48,031 nt of DNA. It comes from Phycisphaerales bacterium (lineage in GTDB: Bacteria > Planctomycetota > Phycisphaerae > Sedimentisphaerales > Anaerobacaceae). Shown in pieces: positions 31,182 through 39,694 of this stretch. The position numbers were made by a program, and so were the translations under genes. The stretch covers positions 5,605,980 through 5,654,010 of the forward strand of contig CP070782.1 in assembly GCA_020346325.1 (NCBI GenBank), written 5' to 3'. The notes below the pieces were generated by a model. It worked only from the letters and a program-made list of their open reading frames with translations, did no database searches and was not told where the DNA came from. Positions within the stretch are counted from its first letter, which is position 1, and each line of letters starts with the position of its first letter.

Positions 31182-33248
31182 ATGCTGACCCAGCAGGCCA
31201 GCTTTCTGACTGATTCATCGACCGGAGCTCGGGAGGTCTTCATCCACCGCTTGGTGCGCGTGATGGCGCTGGCGGTGGTTTTCCTGGGAGTCCAGAGTGC
31301 GTGCGCGGCCGCTTCCGACGGCCAGGAGGGACTCTTCGATCTGTCTTTAGAAGAGTTGATGGAAGTCGAAATAGATACGGTCACCAGCGCCTCGAAGTAC
31401 AAACAGAAGGTCAGCGAGGCGCCCTCTTCAATCACCGTGATCACGGCTGACGAGATTCGCAAATACGGCTATCGCACTCTGGCCGAAGTCTTGCAGAGCG
31501 TCCCCGGCTTCTACCTCAACTACGACAGGAACTACCACTATCTCGGGACGCGGGGATTCCGCCGACCGGGCGACTACGATACCCGCATCCTTCTGCTCGT
31601 CGACGGCCATCGCACCAATGAGAACATCGGCGACAGCCCGGCCTTTGGCACTCATTTCCTTCTCGACGTCGACCTGATCGAGAGGGTCGAGATCATCCGC
31701 GGGCCAGGGTCCTCTCTCTATGGCAGCAACGCCTTTCTCGGTGTCATCAACGTCATCACCAAGACAGGGGGTCGTATCGGGGGACTCGAGCTTTCGGGAG
31801 CGGTGGCGAGTTTCGACACGACCAAGGGACGGATCACGTACGGAGAGACGTTTGACAACGGCCTGGAGGTACTCGCCTCCGCAACGCGGTACAACAGCGA
31901 CGGGCAACGGCTGTATTTCGCGGAATTCGACAGCCCTGACACGGCCAACGGGCTCGTCCGAAACGACGACGATCGTTTTGACAACCTCGTCGCCAACGTA
32001 CGGTGGGGAGACATGAGTCTCTTGTTTGCCCATACGGCCCGGGAGAAAGGGATTCCCACGGCCCCGTGGGACACCGTCTTCGGCGACCGCAGAACCAGAA
32101 GTTGGGATGATACCACGCTCGCCGGTCTGACCTACACCAAGGACTTATCGAAGGCGTGGACCGTCAAAGGCCGCCTGGCGTACGCGCACTACGACTACGA
32201 TGGCCACTGGGTGTACGACTATGCCGACCCAGGTGATCCCCCTGACATCGTCGTGAACAAGGACTACTGGAAGGGGCGCTGGTGGGAGGGCGAAGTGCAG
32301 ATGATCGGACAGCCGGTGGTCGGCCATACGCTGACGGCCGGCAGCGAGTTCCGTTACAACAGCTGCCAGGACCAGGCCAACTGGGATGAAGAGGTCTATC
32401 TGGACGACTCCCGACACAGCCACAACTGGGGCCTCTACATCCAGGACGAATTCAAGGTCTTTGACGAGACCACCGTCGTGGGCGGACTGCGCTACGACCG
32501 ACATGACACGTTCGGCGCAACGGCCAATCCGCGCGTGGCGGTGATCCAGAACCTCAGCGAGGATACCACGCTTAAGTTGCTCTATGGCAGGGCTTTCCGC
32601 GCGCCCAACGCCTACGAACTGTACTACCACGATGGCGAATATACCACCAAGGCGGCCCAAAACCTCGATCCCGAAACTATCGAGACCTATGAGGTGGTGC
32701 TGGAGCATGCCTTCACGCCGCATCTGAGCACGACGCTCAGCGGCTTCTACTATGTGATGGATGATCTGATCGACCAATACACGGATCCTGCCGACGGCCT
32801 GCTCGTCTTCAAGAATCTCGACGAGGTCAAAGCTCATGGCCTGGAGCTGGCCTTGAACGGGCGGTGGGACAACGGTCTTCGTGCGCGGACAGGCTATTCC
32901 TATGTCAATGCCGAAGATGACACTACTGATAGGACGCTGGTGAATTCGCCCAAGCACTTGGCGAAACTCAACCTGATCGTCCCGATCGTGGACGAGGCTC
33001 TCTTTGCGGGCCTCGACATCCAGTACAACAGCAGATCCAAGACCTTGGCCAGCAACCATGCCAGCGACTTCGTGCTGACGAACCTGACATTGACTTATAC
33101 AAGCCCCTCGAAACAACTGGAGCTCGCGGCGGGTGTGTACAACCTCTTCGATGTCGAGTACGACTACCCCGGCTTCGGCGAGCACGCGCAGGACGTGATC
33201 GAGCAGGATGGGCGAATGTTCCAAATCAAACTGACGTATCGCTTTTAG
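31182..33248 (+). CDS. TonB-dependent outer membrane receptor
   Basis: A gated 22-strand barrel for uptake or sensing of a ligand. A long N-terminus contains a signal helix (VMALAVVFLGVQSACAA). LSLEELMEVEIDTVTSASKY follows, a segment typical of receptors related to colicin I/vitamin B12 transporters. The plug domain has EAPSSITVITADEIRKYGYR, LAEVLQSVPGF, and IERVEIIRGPGSSLYGSNAF. The C-terminus ends in FQIKLTYRF, the terminal aromatic required for barrel insertion. I start at ATG 31182, preceded by AAAGGGGGG (688 residues); ATG 31134 gives 704. The ligand is not deducible. The position before yfiR-like and kinase genes suggests sensing rather than only transport. Confidence 0.92.
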   Translation: MLTQQASFLTDSSTGAREVFIHRLVRVMALAVVFLGVQSACAAASDGQEGLFDLSLEELMEVEIDTVTSASKYKQKVSEAPSSITVITADEIRKYGYRTLAEVLQSVPGFYLNYDRNYHYLGTRGFRRPGDYDTRILLLVDGHRTNENIGDSPAFGTHFLLDVDLIERVEIIRGPGSSLYGSNAFLGVINVITKTGGRIGGLELSGAVASFDTTKGRITYGETFDNGLEVLASATRYNSDGQRLYFAEFDSPDTANGLVRNDDDRFDNLVANVRWGDMSLLFAHTAREKGIPTAPWDTVFGDRRTRSWDDTTLAGLTYTKDLSKAWTVKGRLAYAHYDYDGHWVYDYADPGDPPDIVVNKDYWKGRWWEGEVQMIGQPVVGHTLTAGSEFRYNSCQDQANWDEEVYLDDSRHSHNWGLYIQDEFKVFDETTVVGGLRYDRHDTFGATANPRVAVIQNLSEDTTLKLLYGRAFRAPNAYELYYHDGEYTTKAAQNLDPETIETYEVVLEHAFTPHLSTTLSGFYYVMDDLIDQYTDPADGLLVFKNLDEVKAHGLELALNGRWDNGLRARTGYSYVNAEDDTTDRTLVNSPKHLAKLNLIVPIVDEALFAGLDIQYNSRSKTLASNHASDFVLTNLTLTYTSPSKQLELAAGVYNLFDVEYDYPGFGEHAQDVIEQDGRMFQIKLTYRF

Positions 33249-33333
33249 AGGATCGGGCCGGAAGGTACCACAATGAGTGCTGAACGAAATAGCATGAACT
33301 TCGAATTTGGACGGGACGGCGGGTAGACCGAGC

Positions 33334-33996
33334 ATGCGCCTCAGAACGCTTATTCTTTGCTCTCTGCTAGTGTTCGTATTGGTGGCGAACCTTTCGGCGA
33401 CGGTCTGCGCCGACCCGGCCACCGACCGAGAGTACCGGCTCAAAGCCGCCTTTCTTTGCAACTTCATGATGTTCGTCGAGGGAGAGCGATTCCGATGGGA
33501 AGCCGACAATGGAGAACCTTCCGACCCGAATCAACACCTGCAAATCGGCATTATCGGCAAGGCCCCCTTCGGCCAGGCGTTTGAACCGCTGAAAAACAAG
33601 AAGATCAAGAATCGTGTCGTGATCGTCAAATGGTTCAAAGGCTGGGCGGAACTGACCGACGCGGACGGCCGCCGTCCAGAGCAACACCCCCAAATCGAAG
33701 CGATCCGCCAGTGCCACGTGCTGTTCATCGGCGCTTCCGAGAAATCGCATTTGACGACCATTCTCGACCCAATTCGAACGCTCGGCATGTTGACCGTCGC
33801 AGACGCGCCGGGGTTCTTGGAGGCGGGGGGCATGATCAACTTCGTAATCGAGGACAAGAAGCTCCGTTTTGAGATCAACTTGGCGGCCACCAGGCGCGCC
33901 AAGCTACAGATCCGGTCCAAACTGCTGCGACTGGCCAGGCGCGTCACCACCCACGACGCCTTCAAAAGCGATGATGGTGAGGCCCATGGGACGTAA
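33334..33996 (+). CDS. YfiR-family (DUF4154) periplasmic protein
   Basis: A small exported protein of 220 residues: signal peptide MRLRTLILCSLLVFVLVANL, then the YfiR fold. Family marks are EYRLKAAFLCNFMMFVEGERF at the mature N-terminus, LQIGIIGKAPFGQAF, CHVLFIGASE near residue 138, and GMLTVADAPGFLEAGGMINF with FEINLAATRRAKLQIRSKLL at the end. In Pseudomonas, YfiR binds and restrains the periplasmic sensor of YfiN; reducing conditions or YfiB relieve it. Here the following gene is a histidine kinase with a periplasmic loop, so YfiR probably controls that kinase. It overlaps the next start by 11 nt and lies 85 nt after the receptor gene. Confidence 0.86.
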   Translation: MRLRTLILCSLLVFVLVANLSATVCADPATDREYRLKAAFLCNFMMFVEGERFRWEADNGEPSDPNQHLQIGIIGKAPFGQAFEPLKNKKIKNRVVIVKWFKGWAELTDADGRRPEQHPQIEAIRQCHVLFIGASEKSHLTTILDPIRTLGMLTVADAPGFLEAGGMINFVIEDKKLRFEINLAATRRAKLQIRSKLLRLARRVTTHDAFKSDDGEAHGT

Positions 33997-36193
33997 GCCA
34001 GGCAAAAACCCGATGAGCACGATGGTCGCTCCGTGGCTGCGGAACTGGTCGCTCAAGCACAAGCTGATCGCCGCCATTATGCTGACGTGTGTCGGCGCCC
34101 TCCTGCTGACGGGGGTGATCTTCACCGTCTGGGAATGGACCAGCCTGCGCCGCGCCATGATTCTGGACCTGTCCACCCATGCCGACATTCTGGCCGAAAA
34201 CTGCAAAGCGGCGATCGCATTCGAGGACGCCACCGACGCCAACGACATCCTCCGCACCGTCGACGCCGTCCCGGCTGTCCAGGTGGCTTGCGTCTACACC
34301 AAAGACGGCACCCGCTTCGCCACCTACGTCCGGGCGGAAACCACCGCGTCCATCCCCGATCCGAACGATCTGCCCAGGGGCCATACGTTCACGGGCAACC
34401 TCTTGACGTTGATCCGTCCGATTTCGCTTGATGGAGAGCAGATCGGAACCATCTGTCTCACCTCGAATCTGGACCCGCTGCGCATTCGACTCAAGCACGG
34501 GATCATTGCGATCCTGGGCATCCTCTGCATCTCGTCGCTGGGCGCCTATCTGGCGTCATCCCGGTTGCAGGGCATTATCTCCTCGCCCATTCTGTATCTG
34601 GCCGGCGTGGCGAACTTCGTCTCGGAGAAGCGACAATACGCCATCCGCGCCGAAAAGTATGGCGCCGACGAGGTCGGTCTGCTCATCGAAGCCTTCAACG
34701 AAATGCTCGAACAGATCCAGCAACGGGACTCGGCCTTGGTCAACGCCAACGAACAACTGGAGGAACGGGTCAGAGAACGTACCGCCGCGCTGAGCTCCAC
34801 CAATGAGAAGCTCACCCGCGAGATTGCCATTCGCAAGAAGGCCGAACAGGTTCTCAAGCAGCGGGCTGAACAGATCGTGCACCATCAGAGGACCCTCGTC
34901 AAACTGAGCAAACACGCCAACGACGACCTGATGGCCATCATCCGGAGCATGACGGAGGAAACCGCGGCCACCCTCTCGACGGCGCGCGTGGGCGTCTGGC
35001 TGCTCGCCGACGAAACGCGGGAACTGGTCTGCCGGGATCTCTTCAAACAGAAGGAAAACACCCACGAAGAAGGACCCCGGATGCGAGCGGCCGACTACCC
35101 TCATTACTTCCAGGCCATCGAGAGCAGCCGCATCGTGGCCGCGAACAATGCGGAAGAAGATGCCCGTACATCGGAACTGGCCGCATCGCACCTGAGACCG
35201 CTGGGCATCACGTCCCTGATAAATGTCTCCATTCAGCTCCAGGGTAGAATGCTCGGCGTCGTCTCCTGCGAACACATCGGCCAGCCCAGGGAGTGGACGC
35301 TCGAAGAGCAGGACTTCGCGGCGTCACTGGCGGATATGATCGCCTTACAAATAGAAGCCAACGAGCGCCGCAAAGCCGAACGCGCGCTGGCCCGGGTCAA
35401 CAAACACCTGGCCGATACGGTGCGCGAACTGCGACGGTCCAACAAGGAATTGCAGGACTTCGCCTATGTCACCGCACACGACCTCAAGGCGCCGCTCCGT
35501 GGTATCGGCACGCTGACCGACTGGATCGCCTCCGACTACGCCGACAAGTTTGACGCACAGGGCCAGGAACAACTGGGCTTGCTTAAGGGACGCGTCTCCC
35601 GCATGAGCGAGCTGATCGACGGCATCCTTCACTATTCGGAGATCGGCCGAACCAGCAAGTGCCGTGAATGGGTCGATCTCAACAAGCTGCTGCCGGAAGT
35701 CATCGCCCAACTGGTCCCTCCGGAAGATATGGAGATCACGATCGAAGACCCATTACCCGAGTTGGTCATTGAGAAGGTCCGGCTCATCCAGGTCTTCCAG
35801 AATCTGATCGGCAACGCCATCAAGTACATGGACAAACCGCAGGGACGTATTCGCATCAACTGCACGGGTGACGAGCACTTCTGGACTTTCAGCGTCAGCG
35901 ACAACGGTCCCGGCATCGACGAGAAGTACTTCGACAAGATCTTCCAGATGTTCCAGACCCTGACCCGCCGCGACGAATTGGAGAGCACCGGCATCGGTCT
36001 TTCCATGGTGAAGAAGATCGTCGAACTGCACGGCGGCACCGTCTGGGTCGAATCGCAGGTAGGAGAAGGAACTACGTTCTCCTTCACGCTGCCCAAACAG
36101 GAAGTGGCCCCCTTGGAGGCGGAAACACAGACACACACGACCGATGGAGAGACGCGCGAATCCACTGACGCACCCTGGAGATCGCCCGAGTGA
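33986..36193 (+). CDS. Sensor histidine kinase 1: periplasmic CHASE8-like sensor, HAMP, GAF, HisKA, HATPase
   Basis: 735 residues. TM1 is about residues 24-47. A periplasmic region (about 48-170) has the pattern ILAENCKAAIAFEDATDAND, like the CHASE8 sensor of YfiN-type proteins. TM2 (about 171-192) is followed by HAMP (to about 245), a coiled coil, and a GAF domain (about 305-460). The dimerisation box FAYVTAHDLKAPLRG carries the phospho-acceptor His498. The ATPase domain has NLIGNAIKYMD, DNGPGID and TGIGLSMVKKIVELHGG. No receiver domain is attached. ATG 33986 overlaps the yfiR stop. GTGA couples it to the following transporter gene. Likely output: phosphotransfer to an unlinked regulator. 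Confidence 0.9.
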   Translation: MGRKPGKNPMSTMVAPWLRNWSLKHKLIAAIMLTCVGALLLTGVIFTVWEWTSLRRAMILDLSTHADILAENCKAAIAFEDATDANDILRTVDAVPAVQVACVYTKDGTRFATYVRAETTASIPDPNDLPRGHTFTGNLLTLIRPISLDGEQIGTICLTSNLDPLRIRLKHGIIAILGILCISSLGAYLASSRLQGIISSPILYLAGVANFVSEKRQYAIRAEKYGADEVGLLIEAFNEMLEQIQQRDSALVNANEQLEERVRERTAALSSTNEKLTREIAIRKKAEQVLKQRAEQIVHHQRTLVKLSKHANDDLMAIIRSMTEETAATLSTARVGVWLLADETRELVCRDLFKQKENTHEEGPRMRAADYPHYFQAIESSRIVAANNAEEDARTSELAASHLRPLGITSLINVSIQLQGRMLGVVSCEHIGQPREWTLEEQDFAASLADMIALQIEANERRKAERALARVNKHLADTVRELRRSNKELQDFAYVTAHDLKAPLRGIGTLTDWIASDYADKFDAQGQEQLGLLKGRVSRMSELIDGILHYSEIGRTSKCREWVDLNKLLPEVIAQLVPPEDMEITIEDPLPELVIEKVRLIQVFQNLIGNAIKYMDKPQGRIRINCTGDEHFWTFSVSDNGPGIDEKYFDKIFQMFQTLTRRDELESTGIGLSMVKKIVELHGGTVWVESQVGEGTTFSFTLPKQEVAPLEAETQTHTTDGETRESTDAPWRSPE

Positions 36194-37221
36194 GAAAGTC
36201 CCCAGACGACAAGATTGGGCTACGAGCGAGTGGCCCCGGGCTGCTGCTGGCAGCACTGCTCGGCGCGGCGGCTTACGGCCTGACCCGGATATGGCACACG
36301 CGGGTCCTGAATCCGCTGGTTCTGGCCTTGGCCGTGGGCGTCGCCCTGCGCACCGCTGTCGGACACCACACCACCCTCAACAGCGGGTTCACCGCCGCCC
36401 CGCTGCTCTGCATTCCCATCGGCATCACGTTCTATGCCGTCAAGAACCTCAACTTTGCCGCCTACGCCGAGGTGCATCCGACCTCGATGATGCTGGCCGC
36501 TCTAATCGTGTTCGTCTACTTCGCCACCATTCTCATCCTCGGTCGCCTGCTGGGCCAGCCAGACCGGATCACCTATCTGACCGCCGCCGGTTCCGCGATC
36601 TGCGGGGCCTCCGCCATCGCCATCACCTCGCCGGCCGTGGACGCAGATTCCAACGACATCTCCGTGTCCCTGTTGGCTGTCACGACCGTCGCGATAGTGG
36701 CCTTGTTCATACTGCTGCCCTTTGTCGCCACCACCGTGGGGATGACCGATCAGACCTATGGCGTGCTCTCCGGATCAGTCCTGCAAATGACCGGCTGCGT
36801 CAAGGCGGCAGTGATGAATCTCCCCTTCCTCAGTCGGCAGATCACCGACAAGGACCTGGTGTCGCTGGCCCTGTCGGTCAAGGCCGCCCGTTACCTGGGG
36901 CTCTTGATCGCCATACCGCTTTTCGCCAGCCTCACCCAAAAACGATTCTACCTCCCCTGGACCCTGTGGCTCTTCCTGCGTGCAGGCCTGCTGGGGACCT
37001 GGATTTCCGTGAACCACGGGGATTTCTATAGCGCTACGCTGATTCCAACGGTCAAGCCGCTGTACGGCCTCTCCTGGTCGATCGCCATGACCGCCATCGG
37101 ACTCAACGCGGACGTCCGGCAACTACTCAGCAGCAACGGCGCCAAGGCGCTCATTATGGCTCTCGGCGGATGCAGTACCGCTATCGTGACCTTCTTCATC
37201 GGATCGATGATTCTGGGATGA
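36190..37221 (+). CDS. YeiH-family putative sulfate exporter (UPF0324)
   Basis: A polytopic inner-membrane protein of 343 residues with about ten hydrophobic segments. Family landmarks are NPLVLALAVGVALR, LLCIPIGITFYAVKNLNFA, TAAGSAICGASAIAITSPA with the conserved GSAICGASA motif, the central FVATTVGMTDQTYGVLSGS, and the C-terminal AMTAIGLNADVRQL. YeiH proteins are described as putative sulfate or sulfonate exporters, but transport has been shown for few, so the substrate is uncertain. GTG 36190 overlaps the kinase stop by 4 nt (GTGA), so it is translated together with a sensor kinase and may be part of the same response. The next kinase gene begins 24 nt later. Confidence 0.83.
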   Translation: MRKSPDDKIGLRASGPGLLLAALLGAAAYGLTRIWHTRVLNPLVLALAVGVALRTAVGHHTTLNSGFTAAPLLCIPIGITFYAVKNLNFAAYAEVHPTSMMLAALIVFVYFATILILGRLLGQPDRITYLTAAGSAICGASAIAITSPAVDADSNDISVSLLAVTTVAIVALFILLPFVATTVGMTDQTYGVLSGSVLQMTGCVKAAVMNLPFLSRQITDKDLVSLALSVKAARYLGLLIAIPLFASLTQKRFYLPWTLWLFLRAGLLGTWISVNHGDFYSATLIPTVKPLYGLSWSIAMTAIGLNADVRQLLSSNGAKALIMALGGCSTAIVTFFIGSMILG

Positions 37222-37245
37222 TCTCAAAATGAGGATTCGTGCAAA

Positions 37246-39669
37246 ATGGCTCGAGTGAAAGAACCGCCGAAATCCAGTTTGCGGAACAACGCCATGGTCG
37301 CGTTCTTCCTGACGATTATCCTTTTGGGAATCTCGATCACGGCCATGTCCCATCATATCCTGCGTCGGGCGTTGCACGACGGCAACCTGTCGGCCGAGAG
37401 TGTCCAGCGCATCGGCCAGCAGGTGACACAAATGTTGACGGGAGCGACGATTGCCGGCACGCTGGTGGCCATTGCGATCGCCACGCTGCTCTCGCGGCGG
37501 ATCAGCGAACCGCTGCGTCGCCTCCTGGCGGGGGCGGCGGAGATCGGGGCCGGGCATCTCGACACCCACCTGGATATCTCCGGCGACGACGAACTCGGGC
37601 AGTTAGCCGCCGCCTTCAATGATATGGCCGAGAAACTCAAGCAGTCACACGACCATCTCGAAGCCACGGTCGCAGAGCGCACGGCCGAGTTGACCCAGAG
37701 GAATCAGGAATTGCAGACGGAGATGGCCGAACGCCGGCGCACGGAGGAACAATTGCGGCGCTCCGAAGAGCGGTTCACCATCATGGCCGATTCCGCCCAG
37801 GATGCCATCATGATGATGGACCCGGCCGGGCACGTCACGTTCTACAACAAGACGGCCCAGAGCATGTTCGGGTGGACCGCCGCCGAAGCGATCGGCAAAG
37901 ACCTGCATTCCCTGATCGCCCCACCGACGCTTCGCCCGGCGTCTCGCGAGGGTCTGGCGCGTTTCCGGCACTCCGGAGAAGGAGCCGCCGTCGGCAAGAC
38001 GCTCGAACTGACGGCCTTGCGCAAGAACGGAACAGAATTTCCCATCGAGATTTCACTCGCAGGGGTCAAGCTGAATCAGGAATGGCATGCGATCGGCATT
38101 GTACGCGATATCACCGCACGCAAGCGGAGTGAAGAGGCGCTGCGCGAGAGTGAGCAACGGTCACAGGACATCCTGAACTCTATTCTGGCCGGCGTGCTCA
38201 TCATCGATCCCGAAACTCAGCGCATTCTCGACGTCAATGAATCGGCCGCCAAACTGGTGGGCCGGTCCAAAGCCGAGATGATCGGGCAACTGTGTCACGA
38301 ATTCGTCTGCCCCATCAAGTGCGGCAAGTGCCCCGTCACCGATCTCGGACAGACGCTGGATGAATCCGAGGGGGTCCTGCTGAAAGCAGACGGAGAAAGC
38401 CTTCCCATCATCAAGAGCGTCACCGACGCGACCTTCCAGGGACGCCGATGTCTGCTCGAGAGTTTCGTCCCCATCGTGCAGCAGAAGCAGGCTGAAGAGA
38501 AACTCAAGGAATCACTCTCTCTGCTCCAAGCGACTCTGGAATCCACCGCCGACGGCATTCTCGTCACCGACACGACCGGACAATACAAGAACTTCAACAA
38601 TCAGTTCAAAGAACTCTGGCACCTGCCGGATCGCGCCCTGGAATGCTTGGATAGAGATGAGGCCCTTGCCATCGCCCTCGAGCAGTTAACGGACCCGGAA
38701 TCATTCCGCGCCGAGTTCATGGCGCTACGCGGCCAGCCCGAGCGACAGAGCCAAGGCCTGCTCCATCGGAAAGACGGCAGCGTCGTCGAGTACTGCTCGA
38801 AACCGCAGTACGTGACGGATGAAATCGTCGGACGCGTTCTGAGCTTTCGGGACATCACGGAGAAGTACCATGCCCAGCAGGGTCAGGAAAGACTCTTGCG
38901 CCGGGTGGCGGAGATCAACGAGGAATTGACGCATTTCGCCTATGTCGTCTCTCACGATCTCAAGGCCCCACTGCGTGGCATTAAACTGCTCACTGAGTGG
39001 CTGTGCACCGACTATGGCGACCAGTTGGGGGACGAGGCGCGGGAGAATCTCGACCTGCTCCAGAACCGCGTCGACCGTATGCACAACCTCATCGAAGGTG
39101 TGCTTCAGTACTCGCGGGTCGGGCGCATTGAGGAGGACCGGATCGAAGTGGATTTGAATGCGTTGCTTCCCGAGGTCATTGACGCGATCGCGCCGCCCGA
39201 ACACGTGACCATCACGGTTGAAGGAACGCTGCCTCACATTGAGTGCGAACCGACGCGGATCAGCCAGGTCTTCCAAAACCTGCTGACCAATGCCGTGAAG
39301 TATATGGACAAACCCGTCGGTGAGATTAGCGTGGCCTGCACCGAAGAGGCAGGGGCCTGGAGGTTCAGCATTACCGACAACGGTCCGGGCATCGAAGCGC
39401 GGTACTTCGACCGCATCTTCAAGATCTTCCAGACGCTCAGACCGCGCGACGAATACGAAAGCACAGGAGTAGGGCTGACCTTGGTCAAGAAAATCGTCGA
39501 AACCTACGGCGGAAGGATATGGGTCGAATCCGAGGTGGGGAAGGGAAGCACCTTCTTCTTCACCTTTCCCAAGCGACACGTTGAGTCCCAGAACGACGCG
39601 ACACCAACCGACATCGCGCTTCACAACGAACGCGTCGAGGAGACAGTTGTGACTTCGTACGAACAGTGA
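37246..39669 (+). CDS. Sensor histidine kinase 2: two membrane helices, HAMP, three PAS, HisKA, HATPase
   Basis: 807 residues. TM1 about 16-34 and TM2 about 63-82 enclose only a short periplasmic loop (about 28 residues). HAMP 83-137 and a coiled coil lead into PAS1 (about 170-290), PAS2 (about 305-415) and PAS3 (about 425-550). PAS2 carries the cluster Cys350, Cys355, Cys359, Cys362 in LCHEFVCPIKCGKCPVTD. The kinase core has SHDLKAPLRG with His570, NLLTNAVKYMDKP, DNGPGIE and TGVGLTLVKKIVETYGG. It contains no receiver domain. The core is closely related to the kinases on either side, and PAS1 is almost the same as a PAS of kinase 3. GAGGA lies 10 nt before ATG 37246. Confidence 0.9.
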   Translation: MARVKEPPKSSLRNNAMVAFFLTIILLGISITAMSHHILRRALHDGNLSAESVQRIGQQVTQMLTGATIAGTLVAIAIATLLSRRISEPLRRLLAGAAEIGAGHLDTHLDISGDDELGQLAAAFNDMAEKLKQSHDHLEATVAERTAELTQRNQELQTEMAERRRTEEQLRRSEERFTIMADSAQDAIMMMDPAGHVTFYNKTAQSMFGWTAAEAIGKDLHSLIAPPTLRPASREGLARFRHSGEGAAVGKTLELTALRKNGTEFPIEISLAGVKLNQEWHAIGIVRDITARKRSEEALRESEQRSQDILNSILAGVLIIDPETQRILDVNESAAKLVGRSKAEMIGQLCHEFVCPIKCGKCPVTDLGQTLDESEGVLLKADGESLPIIKSVTDATFQGRRCLLESFVPIVQQKQAEEKLKESLSLLQATLESTADGILVTDTTGQYKNFNNQFKELWHLPDRALECLDRDEALAIALEQLTDPESFRAEFMALRGQPERQSQGLLHRKDGSVVEYCSKPQYVTDEIVGRVLSFRDITEKYHAQQGQERLLRRVAEINEELTHFAYVVSHDLKAPLRGIKLLTEWLCTDYGDQLGDEARENLDLLQNRVDRMHNLIEGVLQYSRVGRIEEDRIEVDLNALLPEVIDAIAPPEHVTITVEGTLPHIECEPTRISQVFQNLLTNAVKYMDKPVGEISVACTEEAGAWRFSITDNGPGIEARYFDRIFKIFQTLRPRDEYESTGVGLTLVKKIVETYGGRIWVESEVGKGSTFFFTFPKRHVESQNDATPTDIALHNERVEETVVTSYEQ

Positions 39670-39694
39670 GACCATCAGCTGAGGTGGATTTCTC

